Source: Anolis sagrei
Taxonomy: Eukaryota > Chordata > Lepidosauria > Squamata > Anolidae
Direction: 5' to 3'
Assembly: GCF_037176765.1 (NCBI RefSeq)
Contig: NC_090034.1
Span: 90,242,000-90,305,999, forward strand
Length of the DNA stretch: 64,000 nucleotides
Below are positions 55,390 to 64,000 of this stretch, one piece after another. A program made the translations under genes and the position numbers. The notes below the pieces were generated by a model. That model saw nothing but the letters and a program-made list of their open reading frames with translations. It had not been told where the DNA came from and ran no database searches. Positions within the stretch are counted from its first letter, which is position 1. The number at the start of each line of letters is the position of its first letter.

Positions 55390-55954
55390 AGCTAAAGTTT
55401 GCTTCCTGGCTTACAATACTAAGTGGGGTATCTAGAGGAAGTTCCTGGACCTCAACACTTTTGAAGGTCCCAGTCTGAGACAACAAAATCCATCCTCTCA
55501 ATTTGTGCTGTCCCCTTCAAGAGTTCACGGGTTTGAAGGTGCTCGCCCCCTGAATTCTTCTATTTTCAGAGTTTCAATGTTCCAGTCAGTAACATTAAAA
55601 AATTAAAAATCAAGCACTTCAAAATGTAAAAACTTTTTGGCATTGAGTGTATTCAGAATTTGGTTGTTCGTTAAAGTTTCTTAGGTTTTACAATGAGGCA
55701 AAAACTTTCACAAGTGAGAAGTTCTGAAAAAGATTGTTGTCTTGAAACATTGAAATAGTCCATTGTAGGTGAGTAACACCAGGGAACTGCAAAACGCAAA
55801 ATGAGATGTTTGGAATCAGCATCTGCCTGGGGAACAGTGAAATGATTGTTATCGTGATTTATTTTTGTGTTAGAAGTAACACTCTGAACGCACTTTACAA
55901 ATAGGTGAGAAAAAAGATTCCCTCAGATAGGACTGAGATCACAGGCAGATCCTT

Positions 55955-56095
55955 TATAAATACTATATTGTTCAGAACTGAGTTCCACTTGGTGAGCTGT
56001 TGCAGAGAATTACCTAGATATGCCTTGTGTTGTTATTATCTTTTTAAACATCTATTGCAGCAGCACTCTGATAATAAGAATTTGTTTGTCTAGAG
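55955..56095 (+). promoter_or_regulatory. Putative core promoter and 5' leader of gene D
   Basis: TATAAATA at 55955-55962 lies 141 bp before the ATG. The flanks are nearly the same as in gene C, including GAGTAACACCAGGGAACTGC about 190 bp further upstream. Confidence 0.5.
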
Positions 56096-56343
56096 ATGAA
56101 GTCTGAAAAATCACCATCAGATTCTGTCATGATTTTCCTGATCTTCATCATATTACTTTTACCGCACGTGGCAGGCAAGAGGAGAGAGACACAGTGTGAT
56201 CTGGACAGATCCTACGCAGAGGGCTACTACAAAGATGGGGATCTCATTCTTGGTGGTGTGTTATCTTTAGCTCATCAAACTATTCCAAGGCCAAATTATG
56301 AAGGGCGTCCTGAGGAAGTTTCTCCTTTCAAGATTCCAAGCAT
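56096..56343 (+). CDS. V2R gene D exon 1 (signal peptide)
   Basis: The exon has 248 nt, with start aligned with C and a shared promoter upstream. Donor CAT|GTAAGA; the split codon with exon 2 gives Ile. It contains [18 protein letters not shown]. Confidence 0.88.
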
Positions 56344-58274
56344 GTAAGAATTTTGTTTCTTTTTAGCTGGTTGAGATACTAAATATTTTGACAGTACAAA
56401 GAGAAGTCTGAAGCAAAGGATGGTTCTACACTATTGTTTCAAACTGCAATATATGGCAGTTAGATCCAGCCAGAGTCTCAGGAAGCCAACTTTTGGCACT
56501 TTGATTAATGTATAATCATCACGCTGAGCATTATTGAAGATTTCATGGCCGGAATCACTGGCTGTTGTGAGTTTTCTGGGATGTATGGCTATATTCCAGA
56601 AGCATTCTCTCCTGGCGTTTCACCTGCATCTATGGTAGGCATCCTCAGAGGTTGTGAGATCTGTTGAAAACAAGGCAAGTGGGGTTTATATATCTGTAGA
56701 ATATCCAAGGTGGGAGAAAGAACTATCGTCTGCTTCAGGTAGGTGTGAATGTTTCAATTGGCCACCTTGATTAGCATTTAATGGTCCAGCAGTTTCAAGG
56801 TCTGGCTTCTTACTGCCTGGGGGAATCCTTTTCTGGGAGGTGATTAGCTGACTCTGTTTTTTGCCTGGAATTCCCCTTTTTTGAGTGCTGTTCTTTATTC
56901 ACTGTTATGATTTTAGAATTTTTAAATATTGGGAGCCAGAAACATTTGCACCTACCTCCAACAGGCAAGAGTTCTTTCTCCCACCTTGGACATTCCACAG
57001 ATATATAAACCCCATTTTGCTAGTTTCCAACAGACCTCACAACCTCAGATGATGCCTGCCATAGATCCAGGCAAAGTTTCGGGAGAGAATGCTTCTGGAA
57101 CATGGCCATAAAGCCTGGAAAACTCACAACAACCCAATCACTCTGAGCGTTTGACCTGTTAGCCAGACTAGATGCTATAGTTCCTGATTGTACGGTGCAT
57201 ATTCCAGTTTGTGATTCTCACCTTCTACAAAAATACCTGGTCCTATGATACTCAGTCCACACCTTTTGTGCTAATCAGTTGTGGAGGCAAGATTAATCTT
57301 TCAGCAGATACACATAAAATGGAGGGATAGCGATAGACAGTGCAAACAATTAGGAGAAGTATATAAAATATTAATTTTGCCAACAGTTTGGAGTGCTGAG
57401 AGCAGTTAATCTTAACCAATATGGATATAAAAGAATAATTTTGTTCAAAGAGTTTTAGAAAAACCTAAGCCATTGGTGGCCAACATTAAGTACCAGCACT
57501 AGTTACAGAGATTGAGTGCCTAGCAATTACTTCAAGCCTTGAAATTTCTTTATAACTTTAACCTTTTGCTTACATTAAAAGATTTTGAATCCTTTTGTGT
57601 CATTCAGCTGTATTTCTCTACATTTCTATGTTTACAGCTCTAATCAAGGTCATTTAGCCAGAAGTTCTTGCTAACTAACAGGGTTTCTTCATCCTGTGTC
57701 TATGGTAGTAGACCAGCCTTCTATTGCCTAATATTATTTCTGTCCAGGGGAGACCCGTCACTCAGTGGGATTTACCTATGCATTGACCTAAAATAATTGC
57801 ATAGGTCTTCTGAAGGTGGAGCTAACCAAAGGAGTATCGCCTATGTCTGTTACATAGGAAACGCTTTGCTTTTCTCTCTATCTCCACAGCCCAGAATCAA
57901 AGAACTACCAGCACGTCCTGGCCTTTGTATTTGCTGTGGAGGAAATCAACAAGGATCCCCATTTCTTACCTAACATCTCTCTAGGATTTCGCCTGTATGA
58001 CAACTATTACAGTGGAAGCCAAACCTATGAGAATGTCATCAGCCTACTGTCTGAGAGGGACAAGCTCGCTCCAGTTTGCATACCTTTCTATGGACATTGG
58101 CTCTACTATGGTTATGGTCAGTCCTCTTACAACATGAGGAACACAAGGAAAGTCAGACTTTTTGCCAATTACAATTGTCACCGCCAAAAGAAAATGATGG
58201 CTGTCATTGGAGCCCAGACGTCAGAGTCATCTGTTCAGGTAGCCAACATGCTGGGGATCTACAAGATACCACAG
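56096..58274 (+). CDS. V2R gene D: exons 1-2, continues beyond the window
   Basis: Exon 1 (56096-56343, 248 nt) and exon 2 (57890-58274, 385 nt) are open and in phase, giving the first 211 residues of a V2R closest to gene C. The signal peptide reads [19 protein letters not shown]. Exon 2 differs from C in the loop around VCIPFYGHWLYYGYGQSSYN. The exon 2 donor is GTAATA, a weaker match than in A-C. Downstream sequence to about 59290 and again from 62119 to 62254 is homologous to intron 2 of B and C, so exon 3 is expected to the right of the window. Whether the gene is functional cannot be judged here. Confidence 0.85.
56533..57136 (-). mobile_element. Penelope-like element in gene D intron 1
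   Basis: Inverted ends (TTTCATGGCCGGAATCACTG left; CTCACAACAACCC right). TSD of 15 bp at 56518-56532 and 57137-57151 with two mismatches. The first copy of the gene C intron duplication (about 39797) is the empty site. Confidence 0.75.
57890..58274 (+). CDS. V2R gene D exon 2
   Basis: The exon has 385 nt, acceptor ATCTCCACAG, donor CACAG|GTAATA. It contains [20 protein letters not shown] and ends [10 protein letters not shown]. Confidence 0.88.
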
Positions 58275-59296
58275 GTAATACTAACGACATTTCTATATTC
58301 CCTTTATCATCATCTGACAATGAGACCTATGGAGAGATGTTGATGTTGAGTTTCTGCATGCAGAATACAGCTGTCCAGCAATATTTCAAAGCCCATGCTC
58401 AATGTGCACAATACAAAAACAATACTTTTTTGATGAGTGAAGTACAAATTCTCAGAAGTGCCTTTTCATTTCTGGGGCAACTAACCTAAATTCAATCAAC
58501 AAATTCCTCTGTGACTTACAATTATGGCATTGGTAACATTGGGACAGTTCACATTTGATATACTCTTGGAAAGGCTCTCCCCCAAGCCTTCCATTACACA
58601 GTAGTTAGATGAGAATAAAGGAGTTCTTATTGCTGACTTATGTTGAACTTATTGATTTGTTGTATTCTATTGTGTATTGTTTGTTATGCTGTGTACTATT
58701 TCTAATGGAATGGTAGGATCTAAATTTGAGAGACAAATAGTTGCCTTACAAAGTTGTTGGGAGAATACAAGTGAAATTCTTAGGTAAGAAGACCCAATGG
58801 TTGGGGGTCACCACAACATGAGGAACTGTATTAAGGGGTTGTGGTATTAGGAAGGTTGAGAACGACTGTCCTAATGTGTTTTGTCAATTGAACTAGCCAA
58901 GAGGTCTGATGTTGATTTTTTTTGTCTGCTCATTTGCCATGGCCTTCCATTTTAGCCAGTTGTTGTATGCCCTAATCTTGGATAAACCATCTACTGTATA
59001 TACTCCCAGTTCTGCTCTTACTGCGGGAGCTGGGGTCCTATTGTCCACTCCCAGAAAACTTCACAGGTGCTGTGATTGTGATTGCTCTAATAACGGTACC
59101 TGGTTTAGGCCCCACACTTCTGCTTCATTAAATTTATTTATTACATTTATGGACCATTTTTCTCTGCTACAATATCTATGTCTCTTTTTGATTAATCATT
59201 ATCCTCACAACCATCGCGTGAGGCATGATGCGATGACTTTCATGCCTCAGTGGGGACTACAACTTGGATTTTCAAAGTCTCAGGGAGTATCTATAC
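58275..59296. other. Gene D intron 2, left part
   Basis: Homologous to B and C intron 2. A partial SPIN-like end in reverse orientation lies at 58797-58872 (GGTTGGGGGTCACCACAACA to GGTTGAGAACGACTG). No exon found. Confidence 0.5.
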
Positions 59297-61350
59297 CAGT
59301 GATTCTCAACCTTCCTAATGCCATGACCCCTTAATAGACTTCCTCATGTTGTGGCGACCCACCAACCACAAAATTGTTTTCATTGCTACTTCAGAACTGT
59401 AATGTTGATACTGTTATGAATCATAATCCATCGCAGTGCCAGGAGAGGTGACGGAGGCACCTGCTTGTCCAACCTTGTGGGATTCTTTTAGGCTTGTTCT
59501 TCCTGAAACCGTAGAGGAGACTCTTGGGGCTGTGAGAGCGACCACCTCATCTCTGGACCCATGCCCATCTTGGCTCATTAAATCAGCCAGAGGGGGGTTG
59601 CTTGACTGGTTTGTACCGATTATCAATGCATCGTTGGAGCAAGGAATTTTTCCATCTAACTTGAAGCAGGCTGTGGTTCGCCCACTCCTCAAAAAAGCCT
59701 CCCTTGACTCCACGGTGCTGAGTAACTACAGACCGATCTCCAACCTCCCCTTTCTGGGCAAGGTGCTGGAGCGGGTGGTCACCTCCCAGCTCCAGAGTTT
59801 CCTAGACGACACCAACTACCTAGATCAGTCACAGTTTGGTTTCAGGCCTGGTCATGGCACCGAGACAGCCTTGGTCGCCTTGGTGGATGACCTCCGCAGA
59901 GAGCTGGACAGGGGGAGTGTGACTCTGCTGGTTCTCTTGGACATCTCAGCGGCTTTCGATACCATCGATCATGGTATCCTTCTGGGTCGTCTCTCCGGGA
60001 TGGGCCTTGGGGGCACGGTTTTGTCGTGGCTCCAGTCCTTCCTGGAGGGACGAACTCAGATGGTGAAGCTGGGAGACGCCTGCTCTGACCCCTGGCCTTT
60101 GACCTGTGGGGTCCCGCAAGGCTCTATTTTGTCGCCCATGCTTTTTAACATCTACATGAAACCGCTGGGAGAGGTCATCCGGAGTTTTGGAGTTGGGTGC
60201 CATCTCTACGCGGATGACACACAACTCTACTACTCTTTTCCACCTAATTCCAAGGAGGCTTCTCAGGTGCTAGACGAGTGCCTGGCCGCTGTGTCGATCT
60301 GGATGAGGAAGAACAAGCTGAAGATCAATCCCGATAAGACAGAGGTCCTCCTGGTCGATCGTAAACCGGATCGGGGTATAGGGTGGTCACCTGTGTTGGA
60401 CGGGGTTACACTCCCCCTGAAGCCACAGGTCCGCAGTTTGGGCGTCCTCTTGGATTCTTCGCTTACACTTGAGGCTCAGGTGTCGGCGGTATCCGGGAGG
60501 GCCTTTGCGCAACTGAGACTTGTGCGCCAACTGCGACCATACCTCGTGAAGGCTGATCTGGCCGGGGTGGTCCACGCCTTGGTCACCTCTAGAATGGATT
60601 ACTGCAATGCGCTCTATGTGGGGCTGCCCTTGAAGACGGCTCGGAAACTTCAATTGGTCCAGCGGGCAGCAGCCAGGATGCTAACCGGGGCTCATTATCA
60701 AGAGAGGTCTACCCCTCTGTTTAAGGAGCTCCACTGGCTGCCATTTATTTTCCGAGCCCAATTCAAGGTGCAGGTGCTCACCTACAAAGCCCTAAACGGT
60801 TTGGGACCACCCTACCTGCGTGACCGCATCACCATCTACGAACCCACACGCTCGCTTCGGTCATCTGGAGAGGCCCTGCTCGTGATCCCACCCACGTCGC
60901 AAGCGCGCTTGGTGGGGACACGGGACAGGGCCTTTTCTGTGGCGGCCCCCCGACTTTGGAACGCCCTCCCAAAAGATCTCAGACAGGCCCCTACTCTAGC
61001 CGTTTTCAGAAGGAATTTAAAAACTTGGCTGTTCCGTTGTGCCTTCTCAGACTAGGAACCCCCACCCCAAGTCCTAGTAGCACCTTAGCATAACTAATCG
61101 TCGCTGCACACCGCACTTTTAATCCTACCTGCCTCCTGCCATTTCAGCACTTTTAACCCTTGTACCCCAGTGCGCCGGCCGAACCAGTTTTTAATAATGT
61201 CTTGATGTACTGTCATTGTCATTATTTTGCTTATTGTTTTGATTTGCTTTGCTATTGTTGTGTTATGTTCTCTATTGTATTGTGTTTTGAGGCTTCGGCC
61301 TGTGTAAGCCGCATCGAGTCCTTCGGGAGATGCTAGCGGGGTACAAATAA

Positions 61351-61388
<38 letters not shown>

Positions 61389-62118
61389 GAAATATCTGAT
61401 ATGCAGGATGTATTTTCATTCACTGGGCCAAATTTGGCACAAATTTTGGATACGCACAAATATGAATACTTGTGGGGTTGGGGGTCGGGTTGGGTTGATA
61501 TTGTCATTTGGGAGTTGTAGTTGCTGGGATTTATAGTTAATCCTCAATCAAAGAGCATTCTGAACTCCACCAGTGATGAAATTGAACCAAACTTGGCACA
61601 CAGGACTCCCATGACCAACAGAAAATACTGGAAGGGTTAGGTGGGCATTGACCTTGAATTTTGGAGTTGTAGTTCACCTACCTCCAGAGAGCACTGTGGA
61701 CTCAAACAATGACAGATATGGACCAAACTTGGCATGAATACTCCATTATGCTGAAATCTGAACACTGGTAGAAATTGACTTAAGATTTGGGAGATGTAGT
61801 TGCTGGGATTTATAGTTAACCTACAATCAAAGAGCACTCTGAACCCAACCAACAATGGATCTTCACCAAACTTGGCACACTGCCTACATGGCCAACATTG
61901 ATTACTGGTGGGGTTGGGGGGCTGTTTTTGAATTCTGGGAGTTGTAGTTCACCAACACCAAAAAGGAAGAGAAGGACAGGCAGAGAGATCTTCAGCCTTC
62001 CTTGCCAAAGGGGTTCCTTAGACCATCAAAAATATGTGTTTTTGGTGAATCTTCTGAAAAGTCCTTCGAACCACCCCCCCCCCCCCAGGGGTCCTGACCC
62101 CCAAGTTCAGAATTGCTG
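59297..62118 (+). mobile_element. SPIN-like hAT element in gene D intron 2, split by L2
   Basis: Left part 59297-59427, right part 61388-62118. Ends CAGTGATTCTCAACC...TTCAGAATTGCTG, 8-bp TSD ATCTATAC / ATTTGTAC (59289-59296, 62119-62126). The intron sequence on either side aligns with genes B and C. Confidence 0.72.
59428..61387 (+). mobile_element. L2-type LINE with 539-codon open reverse transcriptase frame
   Basis: The frame at 59436-61055 holds the RT fingers and palm (RPISNLPFLGKVLERV, SAAFDTIDH, VPQGSILSP, YADDTQLY) and the C-terminal domain to KTWLFRCAFSD. The 3' UTR ends GTAAGCCGCATCGAGTCC and TACAAATAAAG with an ATA-repeat tail. It is a different subfamily from 21624-23135. 5'-truncated: no endonuclease. 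It inserted into the SPIN-like element. Confidence 0.85.
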
Positions 62119-62254
62119 ATTTGTACTTTAGAATTTATACTTTTTGGCACCACTGCTACGGCTCAGTGCTATAGAATCACAGGAATTATAGTTTGGTGAG
62201 GTTCAGCAGTATTCGACAGAGAAGGCTACAGACCTTGTAAAACTAATACTGAAA

Positions 62255-64000
62255 TGGCAGGAAGAAGGTTTCAGGAAAAGAGACAAAGAGAGTTCCGGAG
62301 GTCTAAAAAAAGCATGGATTTATTTCCAGCTGGGACCCTGGAGTGGACTTGCATCCAAAAGCAAACCAGAGCAATGAAATAGGCGTTGACTGTGCCTTTT
62401 ATAGATTCCAAATATAAGCAAACAAAGAACATGGTTCTACATACATTAACGTCACTCACTGCATCACCTTAGCATCATAAGAACATCAAATTCTACCTTC
62501 CAACATACAAAAGGCATGTGTCTGTGTATTTCCTTCTAGCAGCATCTTACATTCATCAATCAAGGGGCCCACTTTGACCTGTCATGAGGGAGAGGCATTG
62601 GCTCCTTCCCTAAAGGAAGGCACTGGGCTTTTTGTACCAGCCTCTGTGGCTTATCTCTCTCTTGGAATGTATAGATAACATGCCTCCCTCTTCAGCCCAT
62701 CTCTTGCTGTGCCTGGACGCAGCTTGCTTGTCCATTAGCATTCTTTCTATAGAGAGAGAGAACTTGATTTTTCTATACATTTCAGTGCTTATAAAGTACA
62801 TACATAAATCAATAAATATCTATTTTTCCAATATCTCCTCATCAATTCCCCCCTTTAGGTGCTTTAGACTTCCTTTTTAATTTATTTTCAGCCTAATGCA
62901 CCTGTTTAACTTCTATTTTGAGAATAATTTCCTTCCTTTATTCAAAAGCATTTACCTGGGGTTGTTCCTAGAACCTGTATTAATCTATGTTGACACCACT
63001 GAAAAAGACTAGGAGGATTTTAAGACTCTTTGGTCTGCCTTTTGCTCTTTTAAGAGTTGAGTAGCAAAACTATAACTTCCTCCTTAATCAATGCAGGCAG
63101 AAAGGAAAATTTTACAATTGACTCAGAATGTTCATATATCTCAAGTTAGCATTTCTCCCATATTGATCAAACACAAATTTGCATGCTTATTGAACCAATT
63201 ACCATCTACTTTCAAAATTGACACACAAATAAACACATATATCACTACAAAGCTCTCATTCTTCTGGAATCTGACTGTATGTAGAGTAACCATTCCCATA
63301 GGTTACAATAAGGCCTAGTTCCGTCTTCTTTCCTCTCCAGTTGTGGGTCTGACAGTGCATGGAGCTTAGACGCTTCCAGGTATGGACTTAAGCTGCAGTG
63401 TCTAGCCCAATCTTCTCATCCTACAGCAGGTGCAGATCTGACAGTACGTTGAACAAGACAGCTTACAGGTTGTGTCTTGTAGTAATGTCTAATCTGAATC
63501 TTCTTTCTGCCAACTTTCTCCATTAGGTTAGAACAACCACAATCCTGTGTTATTTTTAAGCTTTAGTGGGTGTTTTGGATCTAGAATAGCTTGCTAACTG
63601 GGAGCAGCTTGCTTAATTCTACCCCAAGGGAGCAAGGTTTGATTTCTGCTACCTTAACTGCACTAGGTGATGTAAAAATCACGACATAAAGACCTTTTCA
63701 TTTGAGTTGCAAAGTTTCTCATTACCAATCTTTAACCCACACCTGGCTTAAACAAACGAGTAGGGATCAGGTGTATGTGTGGCCTGAACTCATAAGCATT
63801 TGCCATAACTCTTGCAACAATTTCCCAAAGCAACCATGTCCTGTCTCTTTGCCTGGGCCCTTATCTCATGCAATTCCCCTTTGTGACCTTGGGAATGAAG
63901 GAGGGGGCCTCTCATAAGATATTTCAAAAGAAGACAGTCTAATGGTTCTGGAGGGTGGGGGTGCATCTAATATGTACCACTGCTACAACTATGACTTCAA
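62255..64000 (-). mobile_element. LTR-retrotransposon fossil, 3' LTR and part of interior
   Basis: TG...CA block 62255-62844 with AATAAA on the reverse strand near 62315, then a purine-rich tract on the reverse strand (62845-62856, AAAGGGGGGAAT), as found just before a 3' LTR. From there the interior runs to the window edge. The left flank is gene D intron 2 (homologous to C). Family, age and TSD cannot be told from one end. Confidence 0.55.

Noticed and set aside
59436-61055. 539-codon open frame as a host gene
   Set aside because: It has non-LTR reverse transcriptase motifs, an L2 3' UTR with repeat tail, and sits inside a transposon. It is a LINE copy.
58275-64000. Search for exons 3-6 of gene D
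   Set aside because: Only intron homology, SPIN-like, L2 and LTR sequence found. The conserved IIQLLLHF or FNEAKFITF blocks are absent.

Overview
The window reads as vertebrate genomic DNA from a squamate reptile, most likely an iguanian lizard of the Anolis type. The repeat mixture supports this: CR1 and L2 LINEs, Penelope-like elements, Sauria SINEs with a BovB-type tail, a SPIN-like hAT family and long trinucleotide microsatellites. The species is an inference; no unique species marker was seen.

The only host protein-coding genes I can support are four vomeronasal type-2 receptors (V2R, family C GPCRs) in a head-to-tail array on the + strand. Each follows the six-exon V2R plan: signal peptide exon, three exons of the extracellular ligand-binding lobe, a 124-nt cysteine-rich exon and one large seven-transmembrane exon. 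Gene A (2330-12294) shows exons 2-6; exon 1 probably lies left of the window. Gene B (19334-33924) has all six exons, but an antisense L2 fragment splits exon 6 inside TM2, so it is probably a young pseudogene. Gene C (39376-50933) is complete and open in all exons, giving 897 aa. Gene D (56096-58274) shows exons 1-2 and then runs into a 5.7-kb repeat-filled intron at the right edge.

B, C and D share about 300 bp of upstream sequence with a TATA-like box 137-151 bp before the ATG, a plausible common promoter duplicated with the genes.

Introns and intergenic DNA are dominated by transposons. Because the genes are paralogues, many insertions can be read against an empty site in a sister gene, and many have clear target-site duplications (TSDs). 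Region by region: 1-2.3 kb is intron 1 of A with an L2 and a Sauria SINE; 2.7-6.6 kb is a CR1 split by a Penelope-like element; 12.3-19.3 kb is an L1 landing 16 bp past the stop of A, two hAT-type elements, LTR remains and L2; 19.6-27.6 kb holds a Penelope-like element split by an L2, then microsatellites and a LINE; 29.5-31.6 kb holds a solo LTR, a CR1 and a Penelope-like element; 34-39 kb is SINEs and CR1; 39.6-42.5 kb is a tandemly duplicated intron with Penelope-like and SPIN-like insertions; 45.6-48 kb holds an inverted pair of LTRs beside a duplicate exon-4 fragment; 51-55.4 kb is an inverted copy of D intron 1, a LINE and SPIN-like DNA; 59.3-62.1 kb is a SPIN-like element carrying a 539-codon L2; 62.3-64 kb is the end of an LTR element.

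The most unusual material is a series of small Penelope-derived hairpins with their own TSDs. One carries an inverted 39-nt copy of sequence lying 0.4 kb away. A large inverted duplication also joins Penelope sequence to V2R intron sequence.
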